From: a virus
Direction: 5' to 3' (one strand)
IMG/VR virus record: IMGVR_UViG_3300013101_002049
Coordinates: 1-64,000 of that record
Length of the DNA: 64,000 bases
The first letter of the stretch is position 1; each line of letters begins with the position of its first letter. Below, in pieces: positions 26,436-37,600 of the stretch. The translations under genes and the position numbers were made by a program. The notes below the pieces were generated by a model. That model worked only from the letters and a program-made list of their open reading frames with translations. It ran no database searches and had not been told where the DNA came from.

Positions 26436-26693
26436 ATGGGAAATGATAGAGTGGATAAGCACAAGGAAAAGATGAATCACATGGTTAAAGAGGAAGTAAC
26501 AAAAATGTTTGAAAAAATTTTGGATTATGCTGAAGTTGCTGTGCCAAACAGTGACCAATATAAAAAGCTCAGATCTAAAATTTTGAGAGTCGGAAATAAC
26601 TGTATAAGAAACATTCAAAAAGATGTTGACAGGCATTATGATGTTAAGTACAGGGCATCGGCTGAAACTATTGTTGAAGTAATACAAAAATAA
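26436..26693 (+). CDS. Small helical protein before the tail chaperone genes
   Basis: Start at ATG 26436 after GGAAAGGAG; a TTG two codons upstream is possible. 85 residues, almost all helix and highly charged (KEKMNHMVKEEVTKMFEKIL, then SKILRVGNNCIRNIQKDVD). No family recognised. It stands between the tail tube and tail chaperone genes, so an assembly function is plausible. Confidence 0.45.
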   Translation: MGNDRVDKHKEKMNHMVKEEVTKMFEKILDYAEVAVPNSDQYKKLRSKILRVGNNCIRNIQKDVDRHYDVKYRASAETIVEVIQK

Positions 26694-26725
26694 GGTAAAG
26701 GTTAGATTGAAAAGGAGTATTTATT

Positions 26726-27499
26726 ATGGCAGATGAAAAAAAAGATAAGTCTATGGAAGAAAGAGAAGGTAGAAGAGTTTTTCAGGACCCTGAAAATGAA
26801 AAGGATTATTATATAGCGGCGCCTACTGCTGATGATATTCGAGGTGCTGATTGGCAATATAGTAAAACTTATACCAAGTCTTTGGTGGAAGGCATTACGA
26901 CTTCCGCTGAGATGATGGATATTTTGATGCGTCGAGGTGTTATTGGTCCAGAATTTGAACAGCGTCAAAGAGAATTGTCGGATAATTTAGCTGCTAAAGT
27001 TTTGGAACTTCAAACTACTGATAGTGTAGACGAAAAACAAATGTTGGCTATGGCAGTAGCTAATGCTCGAGAAGAGTTGTTTAATTGGAATCAAAGGCTT
27101 AATGGCCCAATGTCTAACACTTGTGAACAAATAGCAGATGATGCGCGATTAGAATATTTAACATCACGAATGGTTGAGCATGAAGATGGTTCTAAATTCT
27201 GGGAATCTTATGAAGATTTTCTTAAGGAACGAAGTCAGGCTTTGGCTGTTAGAGCACGATTTGAAGTTATGCTTTATTTGCAGGGGTTGGAATCTAATTT
27301 TATGGAACAAACCCCAGAAGCTGTAGCTATGAAGGAAGTTGAATCTGAATTGAAAAAGAAGGCTACCAAAGCTATTGAAGATTTGGCTAAAAAACAAGAA
27401 GAGGAAGATAAAAAGAAGTTAGAATCGAAGTCTAAAACAGATAAGCCTAAAAGAAAAAGAACCACTAAGAAGAAATCTACTAAAAAATCTTCGGAGTAA
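26726..27499 (+). CDS. Putative tail assembly chaperone 1
   Basis: 257 residues, helical. After a charged start it reads YYIAAPTADDIRGADWQYSK, EMMDILMRRGVIGPEFEQRQ, then a helical region and WESYEDFLKERSQ, and ends in a very Lys-rich tail (KPKRKRTTKKKSTKKSSE). The position between tail tube and tape measure genes is that of tail assembly chaperones, which coat the tape measure before tube polymerisation. The following gene shares its order of motifs (x-M-x-D-[IV]-[IL]-x-x-R-x-[LV]-I, then W-[ED]-S-x-EDF-x-x-E), so the two look like distant paralogues. The basic tail may bind the acidic parts of partners. Confidence 0.5.
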   Translation: MADEKKDKSMEEREGRRVFQDPENEKDYYIAAPTADDIRGADWQYSKTYTKSLVEGITTSAEMMDILMRRGVIGPEFEQRQRELSDNLAAKVLELQTTDSVDEKQMLAMAVANAREELFNWNQRLNGPMSNTCEQIADDARLEYLTSRMVEHEDGSKFWESYEDFLKERSQALAVRARFEVMLYLQGLESNFMEQTPEAVAMKEVESELKKKATKAIEDLAKKQEEEDKKKLESKSKTDKPKRKRTTKKKSTKKSSE

Positions 27500-27501
27500 A
27501 A

Positions 27502-28512
27502 ATGCAATTAACTCATGAAGAGGTAGAGGAATATTTGGAGTTTATTTCTATAGGCTCCAAAATAATAGATATTGATAGTAAAGGTATTTTATTTAAATAC
27601 CCGAATATGTATTTAAGAATGCTCTCTAGACGTGTATATAAATCTGATTATAATATTGCCATCGAAGAAGGGTTGTTGACTTATGAACAGATGGCAGATG
27701 TAATTAAACAGCGAAATTTAATTGATGAATCTGAACGAAAGAAATTAACTAAATTAGAATCTCAGATAGAAGCTCAGAAAGTATTATTAGCTAAGACTAC
27801 TAGAGTTAAGGCTAATCAAAATCGTATAAAAGGTATTATAGCGGATTTAGAAAAACAAAAATCTAAGATTGAAGCAAAAGAAAGATCAAAATTCGCTATG
27901 ACTGCTGAAACGCGAGCTGAGGAAGCTAAGATTTTATTTTTATGTTATAGTAGTACTTTTGATGTTAATACTGATAAGTTATACTGGGATAGTTTAGAAG
28001 ATTTTAAAAATGAATCCGATTATATATTTCGACAGGCTGTTTTGTCAGAATTTATAAGTTTTTATACAGGTATCAGAACGCCTGTAATAAGGGCTATCGC
28101 TCGTAGTAATTTGTGGAGGATTAAATACATTACTAGTGTAAAAACCGGAGATTCGTTATTTAATGTACCTATTTCTGAATACACTGGTGATATGTTGAAT
28201 TTGGTGTATTGGTCTCATTATTATCAGAACTTAAACGAAATGATGCCCGAAGATCAACCACCAGATGATATTATTGAAGATGATGAGGCTTTGGACGCTT
28301 TTATGCAAGATTATCACAATGAAAGGTCCAAGGATATAGCGGAAAGGAAACATAGGAAAGGTAATAAAGGCACTCTGTCAGCTTTTAATCAAGAAGAGGT
28401 AATCGTAGCTCGAACTAATGAGTTGTTTGAAGACATTGAGTTTGATGAACCTAGAGAAGCGGCAGCAATTAAAAATAAGGCATTAGTTCAAAAGAAAACA
28501 CGCCGAAGATAA
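27502..28512 (+). CDS. Putative tail assembly chaperone 2
   Basis: 336 residues; ATG two bases after the previous stop with GGAG just upstream. N-terminal compact region (GSKIIDIDSKGILFKYPNMY), EQMADVIKQRNLI, a coiled coil (residues about 75-130), YWDSLEDFKNESDYIFRQAV, FYTGIRTPVIRAIARSNLWR, an acidic stretch (PDDIIEDDEALD) and a basic end. It parallels the preceding protein motif by motif but is longer. Unlike lambda G/GT, the two genes are separate reading frames with their own start site. Role from position immediately before the tape measure gene. Confidence 0.5.
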   Translation: MQLTHEEVEEYLEFISIGSKIIDIDSKGILFKYPNMYLRMLSRRVYKSDYNIAIEEGLLTYEQMADVIKQRNLIDESERKKLTKLESQIEAQKVLLAKTTRVKANQNRIKGIIADLEKQKSKIEAKERSKFAMTAETRAEEAKILFLCYSSTFDVNTDKLYWDSLEDFKNESDYIFRQAVLSEFISFYTGIRTPVIRAIARSNLWRIKYITSVKTGDSLFNVPISEYTGDMLNLVYWSHYYQNLNEMMPEDQPPDDIIEDDEALDAFMQDYHNERSKDIAERKHRKGNKGTLSAFNQEEVIVARTNELFEDIEFDEPREAAAIKNKALVQKKTRRR

Positions 28513-28568
28513 CCTACATAATACAGGCTCAGATAGGTAGGGAAATTTTTAGTTTTAGTGATTAGGGC

Positions 28569-28592
28569 ATATACAAATACATAATTGTATAT
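28569..28592 (+). promoter_or_regulatory. Hairpin abutting the tape-measure ribosome binding site
   Basis: ATATACAA (28569-28576) pairs perfectly with TTGTATAT (28585-28592) around an 8-base loop. The Shine-Dalgarno run AGGGGGAA begins at the very next base (28593), and the start codon is the weak TTG at 28607. The hairpin could modulate ribosome access or protect the 5' end, holding the giant protein to few copies per virion. The stem is AT-rich, so its stability is modest. Confidence 0.45.
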
Positions 28593-28606
28593 AGGGGGAA
28601 TGAGCC

Positions 28607-31600
28607 TTGCCAGTCCAAGAGTTCAATTTTAATATAAAATCACAACCTATTGGAGATGAGGCTAAAAGTCTTATCAAAGCATTAAATGATTTGAAACAAA
28701 TCATAACCACTAAGCAACCGACTTCTGTGGATGTGGATACGTCTGCTCTTGAAAAGTCAATTAATAAACTTATTAGCAGTTTAGACAAACAAAGTGGTGA
28801 TTTTGGTAAGAAACTAAAAGAAGTAGCCGGTCAGCTCAAAGTTACATCAAAAGTTGAAGGTGCTGTCTCAACTCCGGATATAAAGCTATTAGATCAAAGT
28901 TTGAAAACTTTATCTAAAAAATTAGATAAACTTTCTGCGGAAGATTTGTCTAAAAAAGTGGCTATAGTTGATTTAGAAACTGCTCCAGTAAAACGTGGTG
29001 GCAAGTTAGCTGGCAAAACAGACTTTATTACTCAAGTAGGTGTTATTGAAGCTACGCTTAAAGATATTCTTACTAAAACCGCTGAGGAGTTACAAAAAGC
29101 TGGTAAGATTAAAGAGATTAATATTAAGCCATCTGCTGGTATGACAGAAGCGGATTATAAAAAGATATTTGAAGATATTGTTAAAAAAGGATTTAAACCT
29201 GTAGATTTTAATAAGTTAGTTCAACAAGGTAAACCTTTCGAAGAAGCTATGAAGGAAGTCGGTGATATTCTTAAGGATTCGGCTATTGTTGCAGGTCATA
29301 ATTTAGTTAGTTTTGATGCCAAGGTGCTTGATGCGGCTTTAAAACAAGCTAAAGTAGATATAGATCTTGCTGGTAAAGAGTATTTAGATACAGTAAGAGA
29401 AGCTAGAAAAGCATTTCCAACCCGTAAAAGTCACGCATTGGAATCTTATGAAAAAGATTTAGTTGATGCGGGAAAGACATATAGTGGTGTGGCTCATGAA
29501 GCAGCTCATGATGTTGCTGTTACTGCGGATGTTATGAAAGCGTTGGCTAAAAGTAGTAAAGAATTAGAAGCTGCTGAAAATAATTTAGGTAATTTATTTG
29601 AGCAAGTTTCAAATAAAATAACCGGATTGTTTACATCATTAACTAGAACAGAAGAAAATCTGAGTAATTTTAGTGATATTATATCGAAAGATGTTAATGC
29701 TTTTAAAGCATTTAATAATACTGTTACAGCTACAGATCAAAGTTTGGCTGAATTGACAGGTAAAGCTGATCAAGCAGCAAGAATTACTTCTGATTATGCT
29801 AAGAAGGCTAAAATTCAAATAGATGATCTTGCTAAAGTTAGATCTATGCAGGCTGCTGTATTTAAAGAGTCAACAGTTTATCCTACTGGACCTGATGTAT
29901 CATATAAGCAAACTTTTTATCCTGGTGTTAAGGCAATTAAAAAGATGGAAGTTCTTGTTGATAATTTGTCTAAATCACTAAATAAACTTCAAACAAATAT
30001 TGTTAAATCATTAGAAGGTGGTTTACGAAGTGGATGGAAAGTTCTTCAGGGTGAGCAAGGCGAAAAATTTCAACTTGGTAAAGGTGGTAGAGAATGGGAA
30101 CTTACTGTTGTAGATGTAAATAAAATACGTAGACAGTTAAAGCAGTTTAATGTAAATTTGGGCCCTGATGTTGATCCTAGAGACGCTATTCAAGCTTATA
30201 AAGAAGCTTTTGTTAAAAGAGAAGAGAGTCGTACAGAAACAAGGGAAGATGTTGCTGCTAAGGTAGAACGGTGGTTATCTCGTGTAAATCCAGAAGATTT
30301 AAGTAAATTTTCTGATACTACTAAATTATTAGCTGAACAAGTAAAAGGCGGTAAACTTACTGGAGCACAATTGGCGAATGCTCCTGCCCTACAAGATATT
30401 TATAAAGCTACTGTTTTAGAAACTAAGGCGATTGATGATTTACGTAAACAATTTTTTAAAACTATAACAGTACCAGCTGCCAGATTGACAGCACAGGGTA
30501 CTTTAGGTATAGAAACTAAATATGGAGCAGAAAGATCACTTGCTAATTTTGCTACCATAACAACTGGTTTAGAAAGATTGGCACAAGAATTTAAATTACT
30601 TGGTGGTGATTATAATGAATATTTACGTCAACTTAATAGAATAACTGAATTACCTTTTAGACCGGATCCATCAAAACAACCTGAAAAATTTAAAGCTACT
30701 GGAGATTTAGCTACTGAATTAATACAAAGAGTTAAATCAGTTGGTGGTAAAGAACTTATTTATAAAGGTTTGAGCGAAGCCGTGCAGTTACGTATGACTG
30801 AACGTGGTATGCCGACAGAGGGTTTTGATACTACTTATAGATCATTGGCTCAATTAGAGGAACAAGCATCTAAATTGGGTGTAACATCTTTGGACGTTGC
30901 TAAAGCGTTAGACCAAGTAAATTTTGAAAATTTTTATGATGTGTTAGATAGATTATATCAAACTGGTAAAACCCCGTTTATAACTGAAAAAGCTAAAGGT
31001 ATTAGTGGGGTAGAAGGAGAACGAAGTGTAAGACAGATAGCAAAAATAAAAGACGAATTATTAGGTATAATGCCGTTAGTTGAACCTGGTAGACCTAAAA
31101 GGCGCGCTTATGACGAGGAAGTTGTTAAAATTTTAACTCGTAAGGTAGCCAGTGCTAGCCCTTACGCCACTACTTTAAGACCTGAAGAACAGAAAAAACA
31201 TATAGTAGATGTTGCGTTAGCTTGGCAAGAAATGGCTGATAACGCTCGTAAATTAGGTAGAGCTGGTTTATATGCTAATGCACCAGGCTTAGGTATTCCT
31301 GAAGCGAAGCCTATTGATCTTAGTGACTCCGCTAGTTCTCAAATTAATGAGTTTAATAAAACTTCTACATCAGCGTTGAGGGATTTAAATAAAACCGTAG
31401 TAAGTGCTAGTACGGCAGGTATTCGTGGATTGGCGCCTTTTGAAAAATTTAGTTCTATTAGTCGTCAAATGTCTTATTCAGCTAACGCGCTGGCTGGTGC
31501 ACTTCCTAAAGGTGGTTTTGAATTACCTTCTCTTGTAAGTGAACGTGAGAAGGGTATGATTGAAGCAGGTAAATACGGAAAAGGTGGTTATGGTTTAAAT

Positions 31601-34600
31601 GTGTTAACCGAGCTACGTAATACTGCCGCAACATTTGAAGATCAAATAGTTATTTCTGGTAGATTAGCCGAAGCTTTTACTCGTATAGTTAAACCTTTAG
31701 TTGGACCTGCGGCGTCCATGATACAAGATATTGGCGAGATGGAACGTGGTAAATTAGTAGGTGTTACTGCTAGAGGTAAAGCTTTAGAAGCCGAAGCTAG
31801 AGGTATGGATCCAAAAGATTTTGAAAAATTGGTAGGTAAAGTAACTTCTAAATATCAAGATATACTTGGAGTGCCTAAGACATACCAAGGTCGAGCTGAT
31901 GTTGCTCAAATATCAGAAGAAATACAAAATGTAATGCGTATGCATCGCGGAGAATCAATAGAGGTTCAAACCGCAAAGTTAAGTGAAACATTTTTAAATT
32001 ACTTTGGTCGTAAATTGTCCACTAGATTTGGAACTAAAGGTGTTTCAGTTACTCCTGGTAAAATTCCTACAGATATACAAGAAATTCAAGATGTAGCTAA
32101 AGCTATGGCTGGTGGTTTAGTGGCTAAAGTTGAACCTGGCGCAGGGCTTGGTTTTGCTAAAATGCCTAAAAGTGTCGGCGAGATGATATCCGATATGTTA
32201 GAAAAGACTTTGTCAGGCGAAGATCTTGGTTGGGCAGATATGTTTAGTCAAGAAATACTTGACGATTTAATAACAAGATTACGTGCATCTGGTAATAAAT
32301 TTATAGTAGATTTATTTACTGAAGCTAGTTACGGTATAGTTTCTAAAGAAGAAGCTGAGAAACAAAAGAAATTATTTTCAGAGACAGCTAATGTTTATAG
32401 TGAACTTTTTGGTAAGTCTTTAATGGGCGGTGTTAAAGGCATAGAACAAGTTCAAGAGGACTATGTTGATAAATTAGGTCAAGCACCTTTTAAATTACAA
32501 CCTATTGAAGCCCGTATCAGTGCTCGTGGTGTAGCTAAACGCGGGTTGATGCCAGAAGTACTTGAAGGTATGGTTAATAATTTAATTGGATCTTTAGAAG
32601 AGTCTACAGCTATAAAAGATGTTGATTTAACTGCTGATCCTGGTGTTCGTAAAAAGATGAATGATTATTTACGAGCATTAACTTATTCAGCATTGGATTC
32701 GGCAGAGCAAAAAGCTGTAACTAAAAGATTAAGAGCTGAAGGTGCTAGTGAACAAGACATAGAACGTTTAAAAGATTTTGAAAAACAATGGTCTGTGTAT
32801 ACTGACATAGTTAATGAGTATGGAAAGACTATGAAGAGTTTTGTTTCTCCAAAGTTTTTGCAAATTGTGGAGGAACCTCATCTATTTAAGGAATGGTCAG
32901 AACGTGATATTTCTAAAGGTGTACGTGGGGAAAAATTAAATTTTCAAGCTTTTGCCGCTTATGCTGGTATTTTTGGTGAAGGTTCTAAAATGATGGAGGA
33001 ATTGTCTGGGGCTACATCGTTAGCGTCTCGTGAAGGATGGGAACTAATACGCGCTTTACAAATGTTAGACCCATCTATGAAAGATTTAGCTAAAACTATG
33101 ACCGAAAGTTTGAAAACTGTGAAGTTAAGTGATGTGGATGTTTTCACTGGTCGTACAGCAGAAATTGGAGAACTAGAAGAGACTATTTTTGATGTTGGTA
33201 AATTTCCAGCACCTTTTAAATTAAAAATTCCATCTACTGCTCCGGGTAAATTGGGTGAATTTGAAGATCTTTATGTACCTGGACCTGCCGCACGCGCCAC
33301 TTATGCTGAAGAATTGATGGGAGGACGCGTATCCCCTACGAATATAGCAAGATATTTGAGTAATTTAGTTGAAAGGGCTAAAAACGTTGAAAATTTGATG
33401 GCGCTTTCTAAGGAAGGCGAGTTGGATCTAAACGATGAATCGGCTCGAAAATTCGCTAATACAATAAGAGCAGAGCTTACTGAAAAATTAACTTCTACTT
33501 ATAAAGAATTTGCAGGCATTGAGCAGAAACAAGTTGTTACTCCTGCAAATATTGAATTTATGCAGAGCTATATAGATCAATTGAAAAAATCTCTTTCTCC
33601 AGTACGTCATGTAGCCCCAATATATATGACTGCTGAAGCTAAGCGTGGTAATTTAAGGTCTCAAACGGAATTAGAGTCCGTGGAATCTTACGAGCGCCAG
33701 TTAAGAAAAACAGATCCTGGCAAAATGTATAGTAAACTGCTTAGTCGTATTATGGATATTTTAATTGGAGCTCAGCCAGAATCATTGAAAGCTGAGGAAT
33801 CAAAGATAGAAAGGGCTAGGAAGAAATTTACAGAAACTGGTGATGTTCCTAAAGAATATGCTAAGCAATTTCAAAATTTGGGTAAGTTTTATGAAAATGA
33901 TTTTGATAAAATGTTGGCTGCTTTTCAAAAACGTGTTGAAGAACGACGCGCTGCTAGAGCCGCATTTGATATAGAATTAGAAGCAGGTAATTTAAAAGAA
34001 TTTTCTGAAAACGTCGGTCTTAATTTACATATGACTGTTAAGGAATCTTTAGAAAGAGCTTTGCAGTCGTTAAGTCGTGCACGAGTTTCTTATTATGAAG
34101 AATTAGCTAAACAAGTTATTGGTCCAAAACATGGTATAGAACAAACATTTTTCCAAAGAACTATCCCATTTAGTGTAACGGCTAAAGCGGTAACTGCTGT
34201 TACTGATAAAACCAAAGAGCTCGATAAAGCTATCACCAATTTGTCTAGCAGAAGTGGGTCTAATTTTGATAACATAATCGATAAACTTAAAGAAATAAAA
34301 AAAGAACATGTTGATTATATAGCAAAAGCCAAACAATTGGGTATGCCAGTACTTAAAGAAGGTGAGATTGGTATACATCCTGAGATGGCTGAACAAATTA
34401 AATTAAAGCAAGCGGGCCGAGAAACTGATTTATCTAAATTACTTTCAGAACAATTAGAAGAAGCTTATGTGACTACTGTACGATATCCATTTACAGGAAC
34501 ACTCAGTGTTCAACCTCATAAAGCTAAATTAATGGAAACCGGATTAGCCAGACAGTCATTGGCTGTACCTGGTGCACCAGAAATGAATATAGCTTCTATG

Positions 34601-37600
34601 ACAGAAGAAGTTGTTAAGCCGTTAAGAGAACATATCGATAAATTGGTAGCTGAACGGGAACAACTATGGGAGCGTGGTGGTGATGATGCCGCACAAAAAG
34701 CTGCCGAGTTGTCTAAAGAAATAGAGGGTTTAATATCATTAACTAAGGAGTTGACGCCTAAGTTTGTTAATATGGAACAGAAGCTTGACTTTGATGGTGA
34801 TGCATTATTTTTGCATACTGGTCAAGTTGAAGATTCTCGTATGGAGATTAAGAAGCATTTTGAAGCACTAGGTGATGATGTTACATCTGTGAGATCTTTG
34901 TTTAACACATTATTTACTGCCGTAGAAGAAACTAATGTAAAAGCTCTTTCTGAAATGGCTTATATATTCGGTAAGAAGCAGCCAATGGAAAAGGGCTTTA
35001 AATTTTTGGAAAAGCCTTATATTGAAAAAGAAGTATCTAATCTTGGTTTAGATGAAGTATTTAAATCTTTGTCTACGTATGAATCTAAAAAACCAGAAAC
35101 TGATGTTGATTTTAAAAATTGGGTTTCTAAATATTTAACAGAAAATGTTTTTCCTGAAGTATTTAGAAAAGCCGGTGGTACTGAAGCCGAAAGAGCCGCA
35201 TTTGCCGGAAAAGCTACTGCTGCTTTTGCGGGCGGGGGAGCTGGCATCCCTATGGGGCCTGGTGCTGGTGAGTTTGAAAAAACTGCATCTAAATTATTGG
35301 AAGAATTAATTAGGCGTCGTTTATGGGAACAAAAATATAGTGATGCTATTGTTGGTCAGTTATATAAATTACAAACTGGTCAGACTGTTGAAGGTATTAG
35401 TAGAGTAGCTCGTTTAACTGAGCTTGAAACTGGTTTCGGCGCTGGTTTAGCTGGAACTGGTAAGCGTAAATTTGAACCCGCTACGGAATTTTTAGAAAGA
35501 TGGCCTAAGGAAAGTATAGTATTAGGAAATAGACCTGTTCAAGAATTTGCAGCTCGTATGAATGAAATTTTAAGATTTGTTATTCAAAAAGGTCTTGATG
35601 AAAAACACGCTGGTGTAGAGGCAGTTGGTAAACACATTATAGCTAATGTTGGCAAAAAAGGTGGAGCCGAAGCTATAATGAATATTATGGAGAAAGAGGA
35701 AGATCAGTTTAAGGATTTATGGAAGTTTAATGATCAGATAAAACAAGAAGCTAAACTTAGATTAGGTAAACATCCTACTGAAACTCTTCGTGAAGAATTA
35801 AAGAGATTTCAACCAGATATAGCTGAAGATATGTTAGCTGGGATGTCTCGACAAGAATTAATTGATAGAATTACTAAACAAATAGATTTAAGTGCTGTAT
35901 TTGAAGAACTGTTTAGAATGATTAAGAGACAAGCTATTAAAGGTTACGTTAAAGAATTACGTGGTGGATTAGAAGATCTACCAGTTGAGCAACGAGCTAA
36001 AACTGAAGCGGAAGTAGCTCGTATGGGTGGATTTGAACCTTATGCTCGTAAAAAGATAGAAGAAGAATCTATGGAAGATAGGGGTATTAGCATATTAAAA
36101 TATGTTACTACCAATTTAGAGCCATTATATAAACTACGTACTAGTATGGAAACCATTGGTACTGTAGGTAGTCGTGCTGGTATAAAACCTGATGTTGATA
36201 TTATTTTACCAGAGCAGAAAAGAGAAGCTGAACGACTTAGTGATGTTTATGAGAATACTTTAAAAACCGCTTATGTATTATCTAGGTCTATGAAAGGTAT
36301 TGTTTCTGGGGCTCAAGGTGGCGCCCATTCTATGATGGTATTAAGCTCTGTTCAAAAAAGATTGGAAGAGCTTAGTGCTATAGCTAAGAGGGCGGAAGAC
36401 CTCGGAGTGCCTATGGCAGCAGAAGCCCCAATACCAACAAAACGTATGGAATATGCTGGTGGCGCCTATATGGCAGAGGCTCCTACTCTTTTTGAGGATA
36501 TATGGTCTAAAGCTTTGATGTCTCAAACTAGATTGGGACCAATAGAACAATTAGATCCTTTAGAATCATGGAATAAAAATATAGAACGTTTAAATAAAGT
36601 TAAAAAACAAACTGAGAGTGAGTTAGAAAATTTATCTCAAACTCTTGGTATTCCTATGATTGGTAAGGAAGAAAAGAGTAAAGTTTTCTTTGAATTTGGT
36701 GAAAAAAACGAAGATGTAGTAAAAGCAATAGATCTTAGATCTAAGGCGTTTGGTGAATTTCTTTCAACTAAGCAACCAGAATTAACACCGGAAGAAGTAA
36801 GAAAATCAACAGATGAATATGCTAAATTTATGACTGATTTACTTAAGTTTCAGGTATCAATGTCTGAACAGGCTAGACGTGTATCTGAAGCTATGAAGGC
36901 AGTTCCATTTCAGAAAACCTATCTAGAAAAATCATTCGCTGGCTTGGCTTCTCGAGCCGGAAAATCCCCAACCGAAATAGCAAATGAAATGTCATCTATG
37001 GAAGAGTCATCTTCTAAAGCATTTGATAAAGAGATAGTTGCTAAAAGAGAACGACGTTTGCAAGATATACAAGATTATTTTGCTAAGCAACGAACATCAA
37101 CAGCTCAATCTATGATAGATGTAGCAGCTACTGATCAACCGCAGGTAATACCTGATAGAGATCTTGCTGATAAGGTTAGACAGGCTGCACAGGATTCTAT
37201 ACAACAAATAGCTGAGGTTGTTAATGAAACGGTTGTGTATAAAACTCGTCAGGCTTTGAAAGGTTTGGAGCGTAGAGCTGGCGGTGGTGCTTCGGCTGGT
37301 GGTGAGGAAAAAAGATTAGCTGAATTATATCGTGCTAGTGGTATAGCTGGTGGTGGCGGTTACGGAGGTGTGCCACAACCAGAGGCTATTTTAAGACAAA
37401 TGCTCGGGTTAACTGAACCTAATATGCTTATGGAAGCAACTGCTTTTAGAGGCACTGCTTTACATAGACGTAAGCAATTAGAGATGGGCCGTAAGTATAA
37501 ACAATTTGGTGGTTTTGAGTTAGAAGGTTTGACCAGATATATTGAAGAGGGCCAAGATTTAATGACTGGGCATTTTGATGTAATTTATAAAGAATCTGAA

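Noticed and set aside
27481-27499. Programmed -1 frameshift joining the two chaperone genes
   Set aside because: The second gene is in the -1 frame, but a stop in that frame at 27481-27483 leaves only a few codons, the A-run does not form a canonical slippery heptamer, and the second gene has its own GGAG site.
28513-28560. Possible terminator (CCTAC...GTAGG followed by a T-rich tract) before the giant gene
   Set aside because: The stem is only five pairs with a long loop, too weak to support a call.
29495-29509. HEAAH in the giant protein read as a zinc-metalloprotease HExxH motif
   Set aside because: The histidine and following Asp fit the DEDDh ExoIII motif, and the other exonuclease motifs are present at proper distances; no third zinc ligand context was seen.
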